From: Riptortus pedestris
Lineage: Eukaryota > Arthropoda > Insecta > Hemiptera > Alydidae
NCBI GenBank assembly: GCA_019009955.1
Contig: CM032228.1
Coordinates: 6,936,001-7,000,000, forward strand
DNA: 64,000 nucleotides
Reading direction: 5' to 3'
Shown here: positions 20,763 through 34,018 of the stretch, piece after piece
Layout of the letters: each line of letters begins with the position of its first letter
How positions within the stretch are numbered: position 1 is the first letter of the stretch
The notes under the pieces: model-generated
Told to the model about the DNA's origin: nothing
What the model saw: only the letters and a program-made list of their open reading frames with translations
Database searches by the model: none
Program-made: the position numbers and the translations under genes

Positions 20763-22859
20763 GTGAGCAGTCTTTTCTATTCAAATATTATTTTTATGAA
20801 TACAATAACTATAAGTTTGTAGCAATCTGGGTGTAGTGTAATACACAGTAGAAAAAATGAAAATTTCCACGACAAAACCACTTGTATAGAAATTAAGGAA
20901 GGGAAGCTCATTAACCAACAACTCTGATCAAAATTAAATAAATATAAATTTATTAATTATTAGCAGATATAAATATTGTTATATACTTTTATTCTCCATC
21001 TTGAATATTAACCGAGATATTTGTATTTTTCAGTTTTCAGCCTTCAGCAAACCCCCACTTCTATTCATGTTACATAAACCACATTATTCGAAGTTTAAAT
21101 ACCTTATATTGTTTTCAAGAGACGTTTATTATACGAGATACATGCAAATATGTTATGGTGACCCCCCCCCCCCCTCTCCGTCTTAAGTTCTTGTGCTACT
21201 AAAATTTGATTGATTGAGATAAAAATTATTCTGAACCATTATAAATTACAGTAGATATAGTAAATAACTATTAATAAAATTAATGTTATATTCTGATATA
21301 TTTCAGTAATTGTTCTTTTTTTCGGTGAGAAGTTGGCTCGCCTGTTCGTTTACGTTTCAGACATTTCCCGTCGGGAGGTTCCTTATTATCGTTTGTATTT
21401 ATTCACGTGATATTGGTTGTGCTATTGTGTTACCATAATATAGATTTGTCTATTGTTAAAGTACACGTGGGAAATCTGCTTAGTTTATGCAGCCCCTGCG
21501 TGACAGACTTTTTTCAGGTAGGAGTTAATCTTTGTTTTATTTGTCTTCTAGGAAATATTTAATATGATTTACTGTGATCGCATCGATAAACGTTTATTTT
21601 TTGTTTTGTTTTTTTTAGGAGTGGGGAAGAGCAGTGGATTGGGAGGGTGATTCATACGCGTCCAGCCAAGGTGATGGCGCAGCTGCTGATGAGACTGAGC
21701 AACAATCTCCTAAGAACCGCAATACTAGCTCACAGCTACCCAAAGTCCTTACAATCCCAAAGCCAAAGCATAATTGGTTTGTCATTAAAGAAGTTTTAAA
21801 AAGGTGAGTTCAACCATATTGTTGAGAAAATTGCATGCAAAATTAAGCAGAGTTAATCAAATATTTAAGAAGTAAGATGGAGATGAAAGGAGCTGACTGG
21901 TGGAAGGACTATTGGCGCCCAAAGTTTCTACTTAGGCCGGGACCGTTCTAGGCTATGCGTCTAGTCCCTTCTCGGCATTCCACTTTGATGTTTTTCTGCC
22001 GAGCTATAAAAGCGGCCCAGCATGTCCCGAGTTAGTTAGTTTGTTCTCAGCTCTCTTCAAGTGATCAACAGTGCGTTCAGTGCAGCTTTAGTGAACAGTG
22101 TGTCTTAGTTACAGTGCGGTAAATTGTTTTTATGTGAAGAACAGTCTTGTGCCGTGCTTATGAAAAGAACAGTATAGTGTCGTGATTAAGTAAAGAACAG
22201 TGCAGTGCCGTTATCTTTGCGCTGATCAGTGCAGTGCCGTGTTTTGTGAACTTCAGTGATCGTGAGTGAGTTAATGGACTGTTTAATAAGAACAGTGAAG
22301 CTATCAGAACATACGTACTCTGAGTAGTAGTTAATAATAATTAACCAACTGTGTAGTGCATTGTTAAATAAATTGTGCAGTGATAAAAACTTTGATAAAG
22401 CTTGTATGTGTTTAATTTTGCAATCCAAAAGAATTAATAAACAACGTTTATTATTATTCTTGTAATAAACATAACAATAGTATTGTTGAGCAGCTTATGC
22501 TAGAAAGATAACAAAGGCGATAATGAGTGATTGTAGTTAATTGTTTATGTGTCTTAGCATATATAGCAGTTGCGTGTGTGTATGCATCTAAAAGTTTCGA
22601 GATTTTTATATAGTATAATTTAATTATATTCATTTCTTTATATATATTTCCCTTATTTTAATAGCATGTGTTTAGCATTTGTACTTATGTAATTACTTTA
22701 TAATTTATTTACTCTTAATTGTTTTAGCAGATTTCCCTTAAGGAAAATCAGCTATTGAGGTTGTACTCATGGCACGATTTTCAAAATTTTTCTTCAAATG
22801 TCCATCGATCCTACCCAGTAGATAACGTAAATGAGGTCCGTTCAAAACTGTATCTCTCT

Positions 22860-22908
<49 letters not shown>

Positions 22909-25900
22909 AGTTCGTTAATGGCTGAAATTGAACCAGTGGGAGGGGGGGGGTTTAGAGGGGAGGAATTTTGAAAATCCGTAATATCTCTATTATTATAGGT
23001 CGATCGAAAAATTGTATAGAATCAATCTTATTGCAAATTAAATTTACTATAAATATTGCTATATACATTTATTTCCTATCTTGAATATTAACTGAGATAT
23101 TGCATTTTTATTATGGGTGTGCAGATAACGGATGAGATCGGCTAACTTCGGTTCTAGTTTTAGTTTCCACCTAAAGCTAGTTTGGCCCGTTTTGGTAACC
23201 GTTCGGCTCTTGTGAAATTTCTCTGTTGTAAAACTTCACGTGGGGAAATTTGCTTAGTTTACACAGCCCCAGCGTGAGCGACTTTTTAATTATCTCATTA
23301 TTTTATAAGATTTTTTTTGTGTTCTCTATTAATGGTTTCTTTTCTTTTGTTGATTATTTGTGATTATATACAACATCTGGATATAAATAAAGCATTATAA
23401 AAGATGGGTACATAAAGGATGAGTAGGAAATACCCCGGAGCTACAGTAACCTTTATCATCGACCAGTTTACTGAAATCGGCCAAGGAATAACTAGTGACA
23501 ACCACACTGTCTTCCCGGTTTCTTGATTCTTAAGATCAAGGAAAATCTCTCGAGCCTTGAAACTAAGGGTTTATAACTCCATTATCAAACTAATGATTGT
23601 AGGGACAACTAGTAATTCCGTTTCGATTATAATTCTCTTGTGTTGTTGGTAACTAAATTAATAAAGACATTACTCTCATTATAAATATAAATATTAATTT
23701 TAGTAATTTAATTGTTATTATTTTTGTTTTGCCTTTTCAGAGAGACTGGCGATTTTCGGACTCCCTTGTCTTTCACCAAACGATTTTATGGCTCACTACA
23801 TGCCGTACAGCGTTTAGAATTAATGTATAAGTTAGATAAGCATACAGGCTGTGTAAATGCTATTAATTTTAATAGTAGTGGTACAAGACTTATTTCTGGC
23901 TCGGACGATAGGATGGTGGCCGTTTGGAACTGGATCGAGGGAAAGTGCCTCACCACCTTCAACACGGGTCATATCAGCAATGTTTTCCAAGTGAGTTATA
24001 TCATTCTCAACTGTTACTCTCTCTTCTAATAGCATTTTGTAAAAGCCTGGGATGCAGGGACTTTGAAGATTCCTCAAGTGCTGGACCTGACACCATCTAT
24101 TCTCCATTTTAGCAGATTTTCCTTAAGAGAAATCAGCTATTGAGGTTGTAATCATGATGCGATTTTCAAGAATTTTATTTAAATGTACATGAATCCTACC
24201 CAGGAGATGGCAAAAATGACTCAAAATGGAAGGACTGGTAGGGACTAGGACGGGCACGACCAATTAGCGACACCCTTTGATTTCCTCCACACTCCTCAAA
24301 CACGTGAACATCTCTGTCTAATTCTTTCAAGTATTTAATTTTCGCAACACTATATATATGTATTTACTCACGGTGGTGTTGTGTTACCAGTATGGAGATT
24401 TGTCTATTGTAAAACTTCACGTGAGAAATCTTCTTAGTTTATGCAGCACCTGTGTGGCGGACTTTATTTTACTCTCTCCTTGTAAGATTTGATATGAGCT
24501 CTTGAAAATGTTAGTCCTCACAATTTAATTTCATATATACACAGTTTTTTTCATATATACAATTTTTTTCAGTGTAAATATCTGCCATTAGCAGGCGATG
24601 GTCACATTGTGACGTGTTCTCGGGACGGGCAAGTAAGGTTGGCATTACAGAACAGCAGCGGTGGCTACGATTGTACTGAAATACTTGCCCAACATACTAG
24701 ATCATGCCACAAGATATCTTTAATACAACAAGAACCTCACATGGTTATCTCCGCTGGAGCTGATGCCCAAGTCTTTTCAATTGATGTCAGAGAAAAGAAA
24801 CCTAAGAGGTAAGTTGCTATCAAGTGTTTAAATATTATTAAATTGATTGGTAATATAATTATGGGCTTAAAACTTTAACGGGTGAGATGATATGGCCACT
24901 GTGCCATTATTTGTCACCTTTCTTATGTAGCATAGTTTGACAGAGATTAGGCCATGAATGAGGCGTTCTTTCAGAGCACAGAATCTTATTAAACAATATT
25001 TCAAAGTATGATAGGCGTTTCTGAGGAAGTTTTGGAAGAACTTAAAGCCAATAGGACTTGATGGCCCTGAGAAGGTACTGCTTCTACATGAGATGATACT
25101 GGGCCAGGATTTCTTCTCGGAAGATATTATTGTGAGGGATTGGATATTATCATATATATTATTTTCTAAACATTATTACAAAATTGTATTACATTGCAGT
25201 GTTTTGCTAGATAAACAATGTCAATCTATTTAATTAGTTATAACTGATTCTTTAAAACATTGCAAATATTTTGATCATAAAATTTAATTTTTTTCATATC
25301 ATAATCTTTATGTGTTTTTAGCAGATTTCCTTTAAAGGAAATCAGCTATTGAGGTTGTACTCATGAAGCAATTTTTGAAATTTTTCTTCAAATATCCAGC
25401 GATCCTACCCAGTAGATGACAAAAATGAGGTCCGTTCAAAACTGTATATATATATTTGTCTGTTACCGCTCTAGCAGTCGCCATTTTTGTTTGATCATTA
25501 CCAAACTCAATATTTAGTTGTTTTATATTAAAAGAAAGATCAAGTTCGTTAATGGCTGAAATCGGACCAGGGGGAGGGGGGGTTTAGAGGGGGAGAATTT
25601 TGAAATTCAAAATATCTCCGTTTCTATAAGTTGGATCGAAAAAGTGTATTGAATAAATCTTATTGCAAATTATATTTACTATAAATATTGTTATATACAT
25701 TTATTCTCTATCTTGAATATTCATTATGAATTATAAATTACAGGACTAGGTATAGTACATAGTTTCTAATGAAAGTAATATGTTATATTCTGATGTGTTT
25801 CAGTTATTGTTTTTATTTCTGGTTAAGAATAGTTCTGTCTATCTTTTCAGCTCTTGAGAGGAAATAATAAACCTTTCAATGATACTTTGAAATGTTTTGT

Positions 25901-28900
25901 TATTTATGTTGATGTATTCAATTTTTTTTTAGATTGCTCTATGTTAAAGAGAAACATAAAAAGGTGAGTTTGTACAGCGTTCATGTGAATCCGCTAACTG
26001 GAAATGAGTTCTGTGTCTCTGGAGAAGATCATTGCATTAGAATTTATGACAGGAGATATATACATCGCAGCGGGCAGGCTGATCTTAAATTTTACCCTCA
26101 TCAATTAGTAAGTGATTTCAGATTTTGTATTTTATACAATTATTTCATTTATTACTGCCTCATATCACACATGGTTGGTTCACAATTATTTAAAATATGG
26201 GAAAGCAATATTGAATTCGTGAGAGATGCGATGACAAAAGACAACTTTTTAAGTGTTTTAGCAGATTTCCCTTCAGACGCGATTTTTAAAAATTTTCTTC
26301 AAATGTCCATCGATTCTACCCAGGATATGACAAAAGTGAGGTCCATTCAAATATATATATATCTATATATTTTTTGTCTGTTAACACTCTAGCAGTCACA
26401 ATTTTTGCTTGATCGTTTAAATGTTTTATGTGAAAATAAAGATCAAGTTTGTTAATGGCGGAAATCGGACCAGTGGGAGGGGGGGGTTTAGAGTGGAGGA
26501 TTTTCGAAAATTCGAAACATCTCCGTCCTATCAAAAAATTGTATAGAATCAGTCTTATTGCAAATTAAATTTACTATAAGTATTGTTATATACGTTTATT
26601 CTCTATCTTAAATATTAACCGAGATATTTGGATTTTTATTAAGTGTGTGCGAATTACGGATGAGAGGATATAAACATACATTAAACATTCAAGGTATTCA
26701 AACTCCTAACAATAGGATATAAACATACATTAAACATTCAAGATATTCAAACTCCTAACAATAGGATATAAACATACATTAAACATTCAAGGTATTCAAA
26801 CTCCTAACAATAGGATATAAACATACATTAAACATTCAAGGTATTCAAACTCCTAACAATAGGATATAAGCATACATTAAACATTCAAGGTATTCAAACT
26901 CCTAACAATAGGATATAAGCATACATTAAACATTCAAGGTATTCAAACTCCTAACAATAGGATATAAGCATACATTAAACATTCAAGGCATTCAAACTCC
27001 TAACAATAGGATATAAACATACATTAAACATTCGAGGTATTCAAACTCTTAACAATAGGATATAAGCATACATTAAACATTCGAGGTATTCAAACTCCTA
27101 ACAATAGGATATAAACATTGTTGCGATCTGGATGCGGCGATAAGCATTGGAAGCTGTAATATATGAAAAATCCCATAACCAAACCACTAACAAGAATTTA
27201 GGAAGGGCCACCAACAATCAACTCAAGTCCAAATTCAAATATATATAAATTTATTTATAATAAAAATATTCTCCAATTATAAATATTAATTAAAATCAAG
27301 AGGCACCTTTGAAAATATAATGGGGGACACTTAATTATACTTAGACTATATTACAATTGAAACACTTAGCTGTTTAATAGAAGTGCTGACTTAGCCGTGA
27401 GAGGTAGAACAGCCTAGGCAGGCCGGAACAAGCTGAAGGACTAGCAAGGTGTCACCAACAAGGGTCTCCCCTCCAGAGGATGCCGAATATGACTGATCTT
27501 AATCCGTCGTGAGGGGGTCCTTATATAGGGCTAATCCGGGAGTGAACTTTGAATTGCCGATCGATGACGGGAATTAATTATCGAAATTCATCCGTATTAT
27601 TACTTAGTGTACCGACGTTAAGAGCTGTGAATGCTATTATCAAAATCCATCGGCGTTATCTATGAAAATGCTAGAGCACATGGTGACTTCACTCCAAATT
27701 GGATATAATTCTTATTTAAAGGTAAAAACAATACATTTAAGCATTCATAAATAATAATCTTAATGTGCTCTGTGCTGGGAATACTCAGAATATAAAATAT
27801 ATGGTCATTTTTAATGGGCTTATGTAATGCAATGTCAATTTCATTACAACATACATTAAACATTCAAGGTATTCAAACTCCTAACAATAGGATATAAACA
27901 TACATTAAACATTCATGGTATTCAAACTCCTTACAATAGGATATAAACATACATTAAACATTCATGGTATTCAAACTCCTTACAATAGGATATAAACATA
28001 CATTAAACATTCATGGTATTCAAACTCCTTACAATAGGATATAAACATACATTAAACATTCAAGGTATTCAAACTCCTAATAATAGGATATAAACATACA
28101 TTATACATTCATGGTATTGAAGCTCCTTACAATAGGTGAAGGAGGTAGTTATTTGTGTTTATTTACAATGAATGTGAGACTGTTATTTAAATCTTTTGAT
28201 ATTCTTCTTGCAGGTTAAACCCTATTCAGTTTATGTGACTTGTGCAGTGTTTAATTATAATGGGTCGGAAGTTATTGGCTCCTACAATGATGACGATATT
28301 TACCTCTTTGATACTAAGGGTGCAACTGAATCTAATTATGTTCATCGATATGAAGGACACAGGAACTCAGAAACAGGTTTGTCCACTTTATATTTAACAT
28401 TGGGTGCCTATCATACCAAAATTCTGGGATTATTCTTTATTTGTCTTTTCATTGTTATAAGATATTTTGGAGACTTCTGTGATATTCAACCTGTTAACCG
28501 AGCTAGACGTATAAATACATGAAATGTAAACAATATCGGTTTACGGGTAGGACATATGGATACATCGTTGAAATATATATTGCACCTATGATTGGGCTGG
28601 TCGTATAATTTCGAATAAAGGTATTACATACATCTCTCGATATGATGTTAAGGCACGGATAGAAACAATTTTGTCAGGAATTTTTAATTCGATGTTTTCA
28701 TTTTTTGTTTGTTTTCTTTTTTATTTGGTTGTAATTTTGTATTTTCGTTTCTGCTTTAAATATAATTGAACAAGAAAATTAATATTTCATAGTTTTTTCA
28801 TTTATTTAAGCTTAAATAAAAAAAAATAATTTGAAATCACGTTTTTTGGGCGTGACGTACTGGCATGTCCTAGTAATAATATTCAGCCCGTTCTACAATG

Positions 28901-31900
28901 CGCAATTAAAAAGTAAATTCCTCGGTTAACTGGTTAAAGTTTTAATTATGTTCAATCCATTGTTCGGAAACATAAAATCCCTCATGTCCATTGACCTTAC
29001 CTTCAAATATATTTGTGATGAAGTCGTTGTGCCTTATGATATGCCCAAGAAGTTTCACTCTCCTTTTTTCCATGACCTTGATGAGTTTTACTTTCACTTA
29101 CCTCATTTAGAATTCATCAGATTTTCTGAGTAAGTATTCTGGCAGGTGGAAGTGACTTCTAATGTAGGTAGGGTGAAAAAATTGGCTACGCTTCCATTAT
29201 AAGTTATAGTGGAAGCGTAGCCAATTTTTGCATCCTACCTTCATCAGATTTTTTTTTAATCCAACTTGTTCTAGTGATTCTACTTCAGATTCACATTTTC
29301 ATTGCTTCAAATCTATGATGGTCCCTTTTGTGGAGAGTCCAACTTTCGCTCTCATAAAGCAGTACACTCCATATGAAATACTTAGGAAGCATATATAAAT
29401 GTTGTTAACTTCTGTACATTCTTAAATGCTAATGGAAAATTATAAAATTGCAATTGCCCACCTAACCGAAAAGTGTGCAAGGTGCCGAAGCCACCCTCCT
29501 CCCTCCCTCCTAAAACAGGTGGAAATGGGCAGCCTGGTGAGCATGACAGACAACGCATCCCATCTTTGCTCCAATATTTTCTGAATGTTGCTCGAACTCG
29601 TATGTGGTTACACATTGAAATGCTGAAAGATGACTCCTCTATGTTTTGGATATTTCTGCTTGATTGGTTCATTCGAAATAGACAGTTACCAATATTAAAC
29701 TTTGAAATTAATAGTTTAATTGAAAGTTGAAACCTCAAAAAACATGTTTGAAATTTGAGATCATCATCAACCTAGAAGACCATCAGTGCATCACGTCACT
29801 ATAAACAACAATCCCCTTCTAATCAGCAGTTTACAATCACTACACAAGTATCGTTTCCTTAAAATTTAAGAAGCATGTCATAAGCCATCAAAGCCTCGTT
29901 GAGTTCCCGAGGACTCAAACGTCTAGCATACTCACCACCTAGATATACCTCCTTCCTTAAGGGGTCCAGTGATGACTTCAAAATGTCTGCAATGTTGTAT
30001 AATGAAATTTTGCCACGACTAATGCTTTTAATTGGTTGTCATTGACCTAAGAATATTTCTGTCTGATCAAAATCACCTTGTTAGAATTTTACAAACGGTC
30101 ATTGACTCTGTCATTCTTTTTGGGGCATCATCACTTTAACCTTCACCTACTTTTCATTGGCTTCGTGCAAAACTCTTCACTTTGTGCAAGTAAAACAATT
30201 AGAGAAAATATTCTGGAAATAATACATTTAAATCTACACATCCACATAGACTGGATAAAAGCCCATTCAGGAAATATTGGAAACAAACAAGCTGACACGT
30301 TAGCAAAGGAAGCAGCTCAAGATACAACACTAATCCCAGAATTCTTTCTCTTACAACTCTCATACATTAAAAAAGACTTACCGATTGGACAACATCTAAC
30401 AAATCTTACAACTTACATCAATACATACCAAATATAACTCACAACAACTACAACACAATTAAGAGTCACCATCATAAGTGCACACAATCTCTAACGGAAC
30501 ATGGACAGACAGGACATTATTTAACGAGATTTAAAATTCAAGACAATGACAAATGTACTTGCGACTCACAGACAATGTAAACATTCTTACATATACTCTA
30601 TGACTGTTCAACATTTAATCAAAATAGATCAAATTTAATAATGAACATAATTTTAAAAGGACTATAATTAACCAGAACCACCACGTATTTTATTTAATAA
30701 TTATAATAAAGAACTTATAAAATATAAATCCATAAGTATAGATTTGGATTTAGCAAAAATACATTAATTAGAATGTTAAGTTGATTGTGAGGAATGGGAA
30801 TTATAATTCAATATATTCACCTTACATAGACTCGCAAATTAAACATCAGTTGAGTTTAACTTTAATTGATTTTTTTTTTTTTTTTCATTTCATTTGTTAA
30901 TTTTATTTTTAATCATGATACTTATTTTATTATTATTATTATTTTTTTAATATTATATTTGATTATTATTTATTAACGTCCAATTTTCGCAACTCAGGCT
31001 AATTAGGACGAGTTATCTACAGGTTACCACCCTTTTCTAGCCAGGATGGGACTTAGGATGTTATTTAATGAATTTCGTCACTAAATAACTTCCTTTGCCC
31101 AGGCGGGAATCGAACTCGCCACTCTAGGTTTACCATGTGAGATTAAGGTCAACGCTTTAACTCACATGGCTAACCTGAGCCCCTATTATATTTATATATA
31201 ATAGGGACTCAGGTTAGTCAATATATACACGTTAATCAACCATATAATATATTTGATTATATGGTTGATTAACGTGTATATATTGTAAAATAAAAATGTA
31301 TTTAAACATAATCATACATGTAATGATATGCCATGTGGCAATGGAACATGTATTCAAATAAATAACTCCTCATATGGGTCTTGAATTTTAAATCTTGTTA
31401 AATAATGTCCTGACTGTCCAAGTTCCGTTAGAAATTGTGTGCATTTGTGATGGCGACTCTTAATTGTGTCGTAGTTGTTCTCTTTTCCCTTTCTAGGTTG
31501 AATTGGCATGTAATAATGGACTAACACTAGTATTAAACAATGCATTGAACCAGGATTACTAATGATATAACTGATAAATTTCAAGGTTTTAATTTTTTAG
31601 TTAAAGGTGTAAATTTCTTTGGGCCTAAGAGTGAGTACATCGTCTCGGGCTCTGACTGCGGAAATATATACTTTTGGGACAAACATTCGGAAGCTATTGT
31701 ACAATGGATGAGAGGAGATGAAGAAGGAGTGGCAAGTTATATACCTTTGCATCTTATTATTATTTTGTTTTGTATTTGTACACATTGCATTTTGGAACTC
31801 GCTGTTCCTCTTTTCATCATAGTTTCTGTACGTGTCTCACATTAATCAAAGTGGACAAGCCTTAAAATGTTAAAATTTTGAATTTAACATTGTTGTAACA

Positions 31901-33942
31901 CCCAGCACCCTTTTTGATCGAAATTGTCTAAGGGGTGGGAGGAGGATTAGAGGAGGGTGAAAAGGAAAAAAACTGAAATTTTCTTTATGTATTAGATACA
32001 AAAAATTGTTTACGGCCATTTTTTTTTGTTCGTCGTGCAAAGAATTATAAATTATGTACAATTACATTTACAGAGATCTGATAGATCAAAACAAAGTCAT
32101 TCCAAAATGTAACTGTGCACTGAAAGTGCATCTTGAAATAAACTTCATAAACTGATCAGCAATGCGAAGATGTTTAGCTTAAAAATCCATTGTTTGAAAC
32201 CTTTGCATTGCTGGTGAGTCACTGAATGGCAAAAACGATCAACAACAAAAGTCCCTTATCACTGAAACATATTTCAAGTTAGTCATTTATGAAGTTTGTT
32301 TCAAGATACACTTTCAGTGCATAGTTACGTTTTGGGATGACTTCATTTTGATCTATCGGATCTCTTCTCCTACACGTGAGCTTTTGCTCCAATCCCTAGC
32401 CTGGGATAAAGTTGAGATTAGAAGTTGTTTGACAAACGTTCGTATGACAAAATGATTAAAATCCAAATGTCGTGTGAACAAATATTTTTTTATTTAATTT
32501 AATAGGAGTCCAAGGAAGTCGTGTGGTCTAATTTTACCTTTGCATCATTTCAAATAATCGTAAAATGATTTTACTCATCAAGTCTTTTTGGCAGGATCAC
32601 ATAATAAATTGCCATTTATTAAAATTCTTTTCACCCTATTTTATTATTAATCAGCTTATTCCCAGCTCGTTTAAAGTGTAGTTTAGATAGTGCCCAAGCT
32701 GAGGAAGAAATAGAGAATACGTATGCATACCAGCAAGTGGAAAATCTTAGTTTACCCTGCTGTTGCGTGTTCCACAGGAATGGCAGAACACGATTGACCA
32801 AAATGTTATTGTGGACAAATTCTTTTTGGTATTTTATTGTATTTATTTCTGTTGTGCTTACATTTATATATTGACTGCTGTTTAATTAGATAAACTGCCT
32901 AGAGCCTCATCCTAAGATTCCAGTTTTAGCGACTAGTGGTCTTGATTCGGATATCAAAATTTGGGTTCCTTCTTGTGAGCAGGCTCCCACCATGGATGGA
33001 CTGGCAAAGGTATGTTTCTTTCTTTTGAAACTTCTAATATAATTTTACTACATTAAGAATTTTTATTGTGTTTATTATTAATCCTGAAGATATGATACTA
33101 TTTTAGTACATGATACCCTTCTCATAACTGTTTAGTTTACTAGATTTCATTCTACATTCAGTTTCGTTAGATTATCAGTTTTAATAAAAATATTTGATAA
33201 GGAATTTATACTTTTTCTTTTCCTTACATTCAATAGTCTGGGTGGTCCAATTTAATAACTATAAAAGTGACGGAGTTTTATTATTAGGAAAATCAGATAA
33301 TTATCGAGTGCTGTTATAAAGTTCAATGACTTAACAAAAAAGAAGTCATGTTTGTTCAACGTTATTGTTACCTTTATGCTACTATGGCTAATTGGGACAG
33401 GTTATCTATCTACAGTTTACCATCCTCTTCTCAACATGTGGGACTAAAGATTTTGTTTAGTAAGTTAATCACTAATAAAAATCCTATTTCCCACATTGGT
33501 ATCGAACCCATGACTCTAGGTTTGGCAAGTTTATTGAAATGAATGCCTTAACTCAGAGGGCTAACCTGAGCCTCATCTTGAAATATTTATAATGGTATTT
33601 ATTGGTTAAGGGGAGGTCGATTATTAAATAATAATAAAAAGAATCACTTTATTATTTAAAATAACACTTCTAGAATTTATAAATGACAAAATGTGATTAT
33701 AAATTAGTGATAGCCGAGAAGTGGACGTTGTCGGGGAGTAGCTGGATAAAGGTGTCGTCCCCCGGCACATCAACTCTACTAGGTTGCTCTCCAAGTGGTG
33801 TCTGCTAGTAGCCCTTTGCCTTTTAGCAGATTTCCCTTAGGGCAAATCAGCTATTGAGGTGACTCATGACGCGATTTTCAAAAAATTTCTTCAAATGTCC
33901 ATCGATCCTACCGAGGAGTTGACGAAAATGAGGTCCGTTCAA

Positions 33943-34018
<76 letters not shown>

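Noticed and set aside
26665..28134. CRISPR-like regular repeats
   Set aside because: The 49-bp units are contiguous with no spacers, in a eukaryotic intron; this is a tandem array.
29382..29738. 118-codon frame on the - strand and an 85-codon frame on +
   Set aside because: No recognisable domain, they overlap each other and a LINE relic; probably chance.
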